Shown here: positions 56,036 through 64,000 of the stretch, one piece after another
Position numbering within the stretch: the stretch's first letter is position 1
Layout: each line of letters begins with the position of its first letter
Assembly (NCBI GenBank): GCA_030295235.1
Contig: AP026124.1
Location: 2,409,221-2,473,220, forward strand
Length of the DNA: 64,000 nucleotides
Source: Fistulifera solaris
Lineage: Eukaryota > Bacillariophyta > Bacillariophyceae > Naviculales > Stauroneidaceae
Direction of reading: 5' to 3'
Notes under the pieces: model-generated
Told to the model about the DNA's origin: nothing
Database searches by the model: none
What the model saw: the letters and a program-made list of their open reading frames with translations, nothing else
Position numbers and translations under genes: made by a program

Positions 56036-57685
56036 TTAAGGGTCCTGTGCTTCAAGTGGCGTTGATGGAGCCGACTCTGTTTTATCGTTACAAAAGTTTC
56101 CCGGAGCATTGCAATTGATGCGCTGACAGAGTTCTTTTTTCAACGCATCATCACTCAGCAATATACCGGCGTTGGTACCTTCACAACATGCATCACCTTC
56201 GCCGCGCTCTCGACAGAGGCATGCCATGTCAATGAATACATTTTGCTGATTGAAACTCAAGGTTTCCGGGGCGTCTTTGACTTTTGCCTCGCTGTAAGCA
56301 GCCACCAAACGATTGTACTCGGGTCGTAGTAATGAATCATTCCCATCCTCATCAGCAGTGCTGATCAAATCAAAACATTGCTCTGCATCAACCTCCTCAC
56401 TCAATCCAGAAGTTGGCTGAGCAAACGTCACCGTTTGATTGTTAAAATAAGGCCGCAAGTTACGTTCATTCCAGCCCGTCATTCGAAACACGCTCACAAA
56501 GTCGGTTGTATTAAGAGTCTTTCGATTCGGGTCAATGGCAGCCGACATGACAATACCAGGACACACCAAACATCGGTCTGTTTGCAAAGCCAGGCTGGGA
56601 GATTGTAATGAGTGAGTATATCGAATGGTGAACGGGTAAGCTCACGTTATTATTGGCAGCACTCACCCATTGTTTGCAAGAATAGCATCGCCTACTACAC
56701 ACGCATCTTGGAAGCAAAGTTTTCCGTCTTTGTATGTAACCCACAGGTTTCCACACGGAGTTGCCGAAACTACCAAAAATCCTTCACCCAGCAATGTGGT
56801 ATCGTAAATATGAGGCACCATGTTGAATAAAAATACATTATTACGCGTTTGTGACGCGTATTGTGAATTTTGAAACTCTTCAACAAGTACCGAGTCCCCT
56901 TTCAAGTATTCATCCATTCGATTGAAGTCCTCTTCTGTACAGCCAATCCAGCTATACCCGTCGGGTGTTTGTCGTGATAATAGCGAAGAACTGTTGGTGG
57001 CGTCCATTACCGAGACTAAATGGGGATAATAATTCGGAATCAAATCGGCCAGCGACACAGTGTCAAACGACGTTGGCAGCGGACGATCGATGACATGCAA
57101 AACACCGTTTACGACTTGTCGATCCGCCGACAATATAATTGCACCCGCAATGGTTCCGTCAGCTCTGACCGGTAATGTCGCGTTTGCCAGCGATATGAGC
57201 TGGGTGAGTTCCGCCAGCGCATTTTGCAACAGCAATTCATTCGGAATGAAATGATTCCGCAGCGTCTCCTTCAAATGTCGATTCCAATTCCGATTCATCC
57301 ATCGTGAAGAAGTCTTTAGATACTCGTCAGTCGGCGCGAACAATATGTAGGTTACAGTCCGATCCGACAAGAGACTCAACAAATCGGGAAAATAATTTTG
57401 CAGGCTTTGTGAAAGATGGTGCAGTTCTCTTGCTGCTCGAGCCTCGAGCACTGTCTCGAGATTCTGTGCCGTACACAACAGTGGGAGTAAGTAAATAGCA
57501 GGAACGATGGTGTCGGACCATTGTGATGGATTGTAAGTTGTAGAGGAAAAGCAAAAGCAAAATTTTTGGCTTGGGCATTTTTTGTTGAGGTCCTTCAAGA
57601 CGATGATCATGCGGTGAGAATGAAGAACAATTGGGACATAGAGCCAAGTGGCATCACTCTCTCTAATCCAGTAGTCCGGGGCCAC
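56036..57685 (-). CDS. Secreted fasciclin (FAS1) protein with C-terminal EF-hand-like motif
   Basis: Exon 1 carries a FAS1 domain: YFPDLLSLLSD...TYILFAPTDEYL, then LRNHFIPNELLL, and INGVLHVIDRPLP-like closing strands. A Cys-bearing region with FLFNMVPHIYDTTLLGEGFLVVS follows. The intron at about 56589-56665 (GGGTGAGT...TCTCCCAG) joins to LALQTDRCLVCPGIV. The end has ADEDGNDSLLRPEY, a plausible EF-hand loop, and a final Cys cluster. FAS1 proteins mediate adhesion or matrix contact. The start is uncertain: an ATG at 57578 in another frame gives a good signal peptide (PKPKILLLLFLYN), so a frame break near 57500 is likely. Confidence 0.75.
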
Positions 57686-58639
57686 CGATCGATGATCGAT
57701 GTCCGTAAAATGACCCTTTCGAATTAGTTAGCACGTGTGCCAGTCCGACGTCAAACGGTATCTTTTTTCCTTTCTCACTTCCTTCATGACACGATGGTGT
57801 CAGCCGTTTTTCCCCTTTCATCGAGATCGGTGATAATCATCCATAAGGATGAGAAAGTCGCGCTTTTCATTGGCATTAACCACCTTTTCTCCACCATGAA
57901 ATATCTGTTACTTACGATACTTTACTGCTGTCGTTTGCTTCTTTTGCCGGCAATGTCATGCGCTTGGACGACGCGTCCTCTTCCCAGGCCGATAGTCCGA
58001 ACGCCGATTTTCTTGCCTCGACAGAATCAGCTACCGCGTCGTACATTCACATCGTGTCCAGCAAAAACGAATTCCACAAGAGATACGGCACGATCATGGA
58101 TGGGCTTGAGTTTAACGGCCATTCGAGCGACGGCACGGGCTGCTACGGGCATCAGTTTGACGGCAATCTACGCGAGCACTTTGGCAGCGACGAGTCTCTG
58201 GATTCGTCAAACAATGAAATGGATCTTGTCGCTTGTACCCCCGCCGCTGAGATATTTCGCACAACCGTTTCTTGTACTGTATTCGCCCCACTGTTTTGGA
58301 TACGGCAAGTCAGTCACAATGGCGCACGACGGAAACACCAAAAAGGGACGCATGAAGCTCTTCTGGAAGGTTGGAAACAAGCTGTCGCACAAGCAGATAA
58401 AACGGTATCATACTGGCCGATTCATGTTAGTCAAGATGGAGCTCTGGAGTCCGATTTGTCGGAAATGGATGTTTCCGACGCAATTTCGGAATCGATTGAA
58501 CTTACTACGACAAACACAAAGATGCTCCATAATTGCCGAACTTCTTGATGTGTCCCTTTTCAGGGATACTCCTTCCCTATTTTTCTGGGTAATATACGGT
58601 TTGCTTTTTAATTTATCATCTTTATTTGTGTTTCAATGA
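57686..58639 (+). CDS. Possible secreted protein, frame uncertain
   Basis: From 57895 the frame has a good signal peptide (MKYLLLTILYCCRLLLLPAMS.A). Two overlapping + frames remain open for 590-900 bases. The one from 57958 is acidic and Ser-rich and the more protein-like; the other is basic. A single-base shift near 57960 would fuse the signal peptide to the acidic frame. No family recognised. Confidence 0.35.
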
Positions 58640-58993
58640 AATTCGCTAATTTTTCTTTGTGTAGGATCCGTACTGAATAAAGAATCTATGGGACACAAAT
58701 TAGAGTTAGGGTTAGCTCTGGACGTTAGGGTTACGGTTACGGTTAGGGTTAAGAATTTGGAAATTGGGATATGGAACTTGGAACTTGGAAAAAGGAACTT
58801 AGAACTTAGAACTTAGGGTTAGGAATTTGGAAATTGGGATATGGAACTTGGAACTTGGAAAAAGGAACTTAGAACTAGGTAAATAGGAAGTAGGAACCAG
58901 TAACAAGGGAGTAAGGAAGATGGAATAGAAGGAAATGTTGGAAATAAGGGAAAGAAGAAGATTTCATTGGAAATGCAAATCAAACTATCAAAA
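58640..58993 (+). repeat. Subtelomeric repeat block with interstitial TTAGGG and a 70-bp tandem duplication
   Basis: Degenerate telomere repeats at about 58704-58751 (TTAGGG mixed with TTACGG). A 70-base period duplication follows (units starting 58753 and 58823), itself built of 7-mers such as GAACTTG, GAACTTA and GGGTTAG. It looks like decayed telomere-derived sequence marking the start of the subtelomere. Confidence 0.75.
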
Positions 58994-59655
58994 TTATTTT
59001 GTGCAACAAAGACAACTGCAGTTCTGAGTGGGTGCATTTGGATCCATTTCACAGACTTTGATCAATGTTGTACCAATGTGAATGGTGTCCTCTTTGTAGA
59101 ATTGCTGGGTATGATCATAGAGCTTTGTTGTAGTGAGGTGGACAACTGAAGGCGTCATTATGGAAGGCGATTCCTTGCAGTGCATCCAAAACAAGCTTGA
59201 TGCAATTGTCAGCGTCGGGGGCATCGTGACAAACTTGGGTGCATTGCTTTTCAATGGACAGGGTTCTCCTGCGTGCCTCACCAGGAAATGGTGCTTTGGA
59301 CGTGGAAAGTAGAACTTGATGGTAATGGTGCAAGGGTTGCCATTGCAGCGAAAGATTCCAGCAGGGGCTTGCTTCAATGCCTGTTGAAATGCATCACAAA
59401 AGGAGTTCTGATTTGTTTTGCTGGGACTGAACATTTTCACCTTTCCATGTGCTTTGTTTGTTGTTGCAAAATTCACGGTACTGGGGCCGTGGCTTCCCAG
59501 CAATCTGGCAAGTGAAAGAAGCGAAGGTGATCGTTGAACTCAAACTTTGTTGCTGAATTTGGAGGAAAGTAGTACTTTCGCCTGGTGCGGTTCCTGGATG
59601 CTTGGTGCTCTGTTTCCCATGCAAGCCCGGTGCTTACGTCACCTTCCTTTGACAT
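58994..59655 (-). pseudogene. RusA-like Holliday junction resolvase (frame-broken)
   Basis: RusA-family features in order: an N-terminal strand ITFASFTCQIAGKPRPQYR (about 59480-59540), Lys-rich QQNKSE..F and ITIKFYFPRPKHHF strands, then PDADNCIKLVLDALQGIAFHNDA near 59160-59210. That last block matches the RusA D-x-D-N...K...DAL.G......D metal-binding centre. At least two frame changes separate these blocks (near 59450 and 59215). RusA is mostly phage- or prophage-borne in bacteria; a nuclear subtelomeric copy in an alga is unusual. Confidence 0.6.
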
Positions 59656-59789
59656 AGTTGGTTGTTGCTAGACAAATAGTAAGAGAAAGAGTAAGATAAA
59701 ATGCATTGAATAGTTATGTAAAAACCGATTACCTAGAGAAATGCAATGTTGGATGTAATATGAAGGAAATGCAAGAAGGAGAGAACGAA

Positions 59790-60660
59790 TCACGGCTGCT
59801 CAGAGGCGTTGTTGTTGGGCAAGACCATCAATTCATTGTTGTCATTCTTGATGGCAATGATCTGTAAGTCATCCTTGTAAGCCTTTGGAGAAACCAATCA
59901 GGGCAAGATAGGACCTGGGCTGCATGTTAATTGTTGTCAACTGGGCGCCATTGAGGCCAAAGTTTTCTGTTTTCTGCACAAGGAGGTTCTTTGCAGCAAA
60001 AACAGGGAAGAGCCTACATTCGGGCAGCCGCAACAAGGGGACTCTGCATGTTGCGAATAAAGACAGTGACATACTCTTGCTTCAAACTCAAGTAGAACAC
60101 CTGGCCGTTAGGAAAGACAGGCCCATTTTCCGCCATCCAAGTCATTGCCAGCTTATGTTCCTGCATATCCGCCTCAGGAATTGACCACTCAGGAACAAAT
60201 GCACCAATTTCAATGCTGGAAAAGTTCCCTCCGCAGCACGCTTGATACTGGCGTGGTCCTCCCAGAAAGATGGATTGCTGATTTTCTGACCATTCTCGTT
60301 GTAGTAAAACTTCGGTCCCATTCGCGACAGTTCAAGGTGGAAATCTTTTGTCGGTTGCCATGAGTGGAGCGAACAGCATATTGGCCTTGTAGTTTGTGGC
60401 AAAGCTTCTGGAGTTGGGACGGGTCTCATCACGAGGAGCAATGTTTCCAGCATCACGGTGATGGATTCCAATATTTGAAAGTGCCGTCAAGAAGCAGGAT
60501 GCAACAACAGCAGAGAAAAGGTCATTGATGGTAGTGCAAACCGATGCAACATCCATCCCAATACCAGCAAGTTCATTGAGAGCACCATTTGCATAAGCAT
60601 TGGAGATCTGTTGGTTATCGGGAACATCCCACCGTTGGCGACTCTGCAGCATGGGCATTA
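59790..60660 (-). pseudogene. Unknown protein encoded upstream of the RusA-like gene (frame-broken)
   Basis: Minus-strand frames chain from MPMLQSRQRWDVPDN near 60658 through a helical Ala/Asn-rich part (NGALNELAGIGMDVASV) and KFYYNENGQKISNPSFWEDH. They continue into MTWMAENGPVFPNGQVFYLSLKQEYVTVFIRN and end with LQIIAIKNDNNELMVLPNNN near 59790. Breaks lie near 60365, 60200, 60045 and 59885. No family recognised. It shares orientation and spacing with the RusA-like gene, so the two may be one transcription unit or one mobile cassette. Confidence 0.45.
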
Positions 60661-61258
60661 GCCGGCTCCAAAGTGATGTTTTGAATGCGTGTCAGCACGG
60701 ATTAAGGATCGGGCCTACGTTGCCGTTGGCATTTGGCCCATAGTGGCTTATGCCGCGCACAATGCAAGGGGAAGGGTTAGATCACGAACAACATTCACAT
60801 GACGATGAGCCTGGGGTGGATTCTCTTCCCCAGCTGCCTCTGGCACCGAAACAGAGAGCTCCAACAGTACCTGTAGGAGCAACCACGTGATTAGCAGCAG
60901 AAATGCCGCCGGTGAAGCAATCTGTTTTCACGGGGAGGGGAAAGCGAGCACAGAACTGGGGTCTTCCTGCTCCATGAGTCTCTGACAAGCACCACAGAAA
61001 CATGTCGGATCATTTCGACATGGACAGTGATGAAAGGATAAGTTACCTCAAAGGGAAGGGCGCGGAGCAGAGGACGCCGCGTGGTGAGGCGGAAGCTGCT
61101 CGCTGCTTCTTGTATGGATTGCGAAAGGGTAGCATGGTGGGAAGTTTCAAACAAATGGATGTTCCTTACCTGAATGGATGGCCGAATGCAGCGATTCTGT
61201 TTTTTCTTTTGTGGTACCAATGGATGCACAGCACAGTGCAACACTTCTTGGGGGGCAA
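60661..61258 (-). other. Possible further frame of the RusA cassette
   Basis: A minus-strand stretch near 60790-60990 reads Phe/Pro/Gly-rich (FPLPVKTDCFTGGISAANHVV...) and could continue past an AG at 60872 to a stop near 60750. Coding status is weak. Confidence 0.25.
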
Positions 61259-61640
61259 CAAATGAATAACCAGTTAAGAAAATTGCTTGGGCATAATCAC
61301 AAAGAACAAAAATTCTCTATTTGTGAACCAGGTTTTTATGTTAACTGGTAAGTCTGAAATGGATATTATACCAGCCAAGCAGGAAGTTCAATGTTCCAGT
61401 GTTCCTTTGCTTCCCTTTATTTGGCCAACGAATCACCAGTAAAGAAAATTGCTTGGAAGGCAATCAAAAGAACAGAAGATTTACTATTTGTCCACCGGGT
61501 TTTTATTTCTTAAATGGTAAGTCTGAAGCGGATATAATACCAGCCAAGCAGGCATTGCAATGTTGCAGTGTTTTGTTGGTTCTCCTTTTTTTGACAAGCG
61601 AATTACCAGTGAAATTTAATGTCCCGGTGTCCTCTAGCTT
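61259..61640 (+). repeat. Diverged subtelomeric tandem repeat, about 160-bp period
   Basis: Two clearly related units (about 61259-61405 and 61425-61575) share AAGAAAATTGCTTGG, GGTTTTTAT, TGGTAAGTCTGAA and ATACCAGCCAAGCAGG. A third partial unit begins near 61590. Identity by eye is roughly 75-80%. Confidence 0.75.
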
Positions 61641-61650
61641 CTGTTCTTCG

Positions 61651-61677
61651 GGTTAGGGTTAGGGTTAGGGTTAGGGT
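61651..61677 (+). repeat. Interstitial telomeric repeat, four TTAGGG units
   Basis: Perfect GGTTAGGG repeats in the same orientation as the terminal array, located at the 3' boundary of the RT element. Confidence 0.9.
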
Positions 61678-61699
61678 GGAAAAAAGCAGCTATAGGAAG

Positions 61700-63540
61700 A
61701 AATTAAGCTAGAACTACGAAAACCAGCCTGTTGAGACATGTGGGGTGATGGGGAAGATGCAATGAGAATGATGCAGCCAGAAATGCAAGTGGCAGGTTGC
61801 ACAAGAGAAGAATGGACTCCAGATGGGAGAGCAGCAGCTCTAATAGAGCAAAAGACCTGAGCCATCCCAGGTGGGTCTGCTCGCGGAGGGGCTCCATCCC
61901 TCGGTCGCGCAGCAACATGCTGACAGACCCGGACCAGTGAGATACTCAGAGGCGATCGTACAAATCCACACCGCGGTGAAATGCGATCGCCCCCACTTTT
62001 GGACGAAGGCCGAGCCAGGCGTGTGAGACGGCCGTGGCTTGCTTTCGCCCATCAACCATCCACAGAAAAGAGCGAGGGGAGTAAAGTCTGCGTCGGCGTG
62101 CCCTACAGGAGCTCTTCATAGAGGTCCCGCTTCTCACGCTCCTGCTTGGCAAGGACTTTAAAGGGGTCCTGGCCTGAATGGGATGGGGGGCGTCAGTGTC
62201 CGTGACTTTCGGACGTCGAAGATGGTGGTCTTACCCGGGTCCAGAACCCATGGGTAGAGATGTCTCCACGCAACTCCGAAGCTTCTGCGTCTAAGCCAAC
62301 AACCGGTGTGTCGCGATAGGTGTTGATTTTGGGTTCATCGCCCGAACCGCACGGGGCTGAAGAGCCTGTGCACAGAGGACATGACTTCCATTTTCAGGTC
62401 ATCATGTAGCATCGTTACCAGGCCACCCCTTCTTGCACGTTTGGGAGTGCCCGAGAGTGAAGGGTTGCCACACCATCACAGGTGACTGGTAAACGCGGTC
62501 ACTGGGAGACCGATGGGATCTGGGGCGGCTGTCGCGGAACTCATCGCGGGAAAGGTCCGTGCCGTTCAGGGTCTGGGGAAGGACAGAAAGCCAGAGACCT
62601 GTGTGTCTGGCTTTAAGGAGAGCAGCGAGTTTCAGCGGGCCCTCCTACTGACAGATCTGCTGGAGCTGGGCAGCATCTGCAGCCTATCTCTCCCCCCTGC
62701 AGTCGCGAGGCACGCTCCCTCGCATCGCGACTGGTGTGCCGCCAACATTCAAGGGAGCGCTTCGAGAGAAGACTGTCACGAGCGGATTCCGTGATGGAGA
62801 GAGAGCTATGGCGTGATTGTGGGCAGCCGTGGAGGTGGGGTTGAGGATCCCAAGGCCTGCAGACTTAACGCTCAGCTTCGTCAGGAGAGCGCAGTGCATC
62901 TCCTAGCGCTTCATTCTCGCCAAGGAGGGCAGGAATGAACTTCTCCCGGATTTCACGCTCCAATGGGGCGAAGGCTTCACCGCGGTCGGGAAGCACTCTC
63001 TGCAAGTAAAACCACTCAGCCTGGAGTGACTTGCAGAGGCCAGCATATACAGTCTGTGGATACTGCATTGCGGCTTTCGCCAAACCGCGGACCCCGAAGC
63101 ACCACGCATCGATCTGTGGCTTAAGCCACTCCAGCTTGATCAATGGGGCTTCCAATGAATCCTCCAGGTAGCGAGCTCCTGTGGCATACTGAAAGTGAAA
63201 TGCATAAAGTTGTCGCTGGGCCTGAGCCTGGTGTGCTTCGCGGCAGACCAGGATGCTCTTCCGGTTAGGAAGTAACCACGGTGGGGGCCAAAGCGCTGCA
63301 ACAAAAGTGTTGCATTAAAGCAATGCCACGGACACGTTCCATATAACCATATCGTCGAGGCGTACCAGGGCTGAACAACATCCTTGGTAGCGGCGCGAAT
63401 TTGCTGGCGAGTGGTGTAAGAGTGAGACCATACAGGACCATGCTGAGAGGGTCACCTTGGGTGACGCCTTCCGACTCAGTATGGTGCAGCGCAGGGCATA
63501 CGATCGTTGGCGGACAATCAGCACACGCCCGCATGGCATA
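61700..63540 (-). mobile_element. Decayed non-LTR-like reverse transcriptase element between telomere repeats
   Basis: From the telomere side inward: ESEGVTQGDPLSMVLYGLTLTPLA (RT QGDPLS motif, 63430-63480), then a gap where the YxDD block should be. Next come LAKAAMQYPQTVYAGL.KSLQAEW.YLQRV...REKFIPALLG (62890-63100), then GLGILNPT, LNVGGTPVAM, LNGTDLSRDEFRD, and finally RSFLWMVDGR near 62050. This order matches the RT-containing multicopy elements found in diatom genomes. Frames change repeatedly, the 5' part is cut off at the terminal array, and the catalytic centre is deleted, so it is not active. Confidence 0.7.
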
Positions 63541-63554
63541 GCATTGAAAGGCAA

Positions 63555-64000
63555 GGTTAGGGTTAGGGTTAGGGTTAGGGTTAGGGTTAGGGTAGGGTTA
63601 GGGTTAGGGTTAGGGTTAGGGTTAGGGTTAGGGTTAGGGTTAGGGTTAGGGTTAGGGTTAGGGTTAGGGTTAGGGTTAGGGTTAGGGTTAGGGTTAGGGT
63701 TAGGGTTAGGGTTGGGGTTGAGGGTTGGGGTTAGGGTTAGGGTTAGGGTTAGGGTTAGGGTTAGGGTTGGGGTTAGGGTTAGGGTTAGGGTTAGGGTTAG
63801 GGTTAGGGTTAGGGTTAGGGTTGGGGTTGGGGTTAGGGTTAGGGTTAGGGTTAGGGTTAGGGTTAGGGTTAGGGTTAGGGTTAGGGTTAGGGTTAGGGTT
63901 AGGGTTAGGGTTAGGGTTAGGGTTAGGGTTGGGGTTGGGGTTAGGGTTAGGGTTAGGGTTAGGGTTAGGGTTAGGAGTTAGGGTTAGGGTTAGAGGTTAG
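63555..64000 (+). repeat. Terminal telomere array (TTAGGG)n
   Basis: About 446 bases of TTAGGG with occasional TTGGGG, a TAGGG deletion unit near 63590, and a few irregular units near 63720 and 63975-64000. The G-rich strand runs 5' to 3' toward the window end, as expected for a right chromosome end. Confidence 0.96.

Noticed and set aside
63457-64000. Val/Arg- or Gly/Leu-repeat open frames in the telomere array
   Set aside because: Trivial translation of TTAGGG repeats.
1-64000. tRNA, rRNA or snRNA genes
   Set aside because: No cloverleaf, rRNA or snRNA core sequence was recognised by eye; a covariance-model scan would be decisive.

Overview
This is nuclear DNA from a photosynthetic stramenopile, most likely a pennate diatom, and it runs into a chromosome end. 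The evidence is short GT-AG introns of about 60-100 nt, plastid presequences of the signal-peptide plus ASAF-like type (sigma factor, ALB3 insertase), a class C GPCR, many DUF285/BspA-type repeat proteins, diatom-type DDE and RT elements, and a terminal TTAGGG array whose G-rich strand runs toward the right end. The species assignment is inference.

Layout. 0.8-4.8 kb: PCF11-like 3'-end processing factor, ALKBH7-like dioxygenase, a broken DUF285 gene. 5.3-11.9 kb: BRR2 spliceosomal helicase. 11.9-13.0 kb: two-HMG-box protein. 13.4-19.25 kb: a complete Mutator-like element with 130-bp TIRs and a 9-bp target duplication, coding for a DDE transposase, SWIM finger, CCHC knuckle and Ulp1-like protease. 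19.4-30.9 kb: dense housekeeping genes (ShKT-methyltransferase, CD2BP2/LIN1 GYF protein, a membrane protein, MED7, a PTPS-like enzyme, ERA GTPase, ELP5, plastid sigma factor). 30.9-35.4 kb: a duplicated block holding two decayed DDE genes, with DUF285 debris between them. 36-48 kb: class C GPCR, LYR protein, ALB3, small Cys-rich secreted protein, POLE3 histone-fold protein, HHE protein, a plastid-type unknown, a YWTD beta-propeller protein. 49-58 kb: DUF285 cluster, a broken biotin-carboxylase fragment, a FAS1/EF-hand secreted protein. 58.6-64 kb: subtelomere with interstitial telomeric repeats, a RusA-like resolvase next to an unknown gene, a decayed RT element bounded on both sides by telomere repeats, and the terminal array.

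BRR2 and CD2BP2/LIN1 both act in the U5 snRNP. PCF11, MED7 and ELP5 act with RNA polymerase II or tRNA modification. Sigma and ALB3 serve the plastid.

Caution. Many genes, including ones that should be essential, carry single-base frame breaks, usually in short homopolymers. I annotate these as one gene and treat most of them as likely consensus errors. True decay is better supported where nonsense codons, truncation or internal deletion are present (DUF285 copies, biotin carboxylase, DDE copy 2, RT element).
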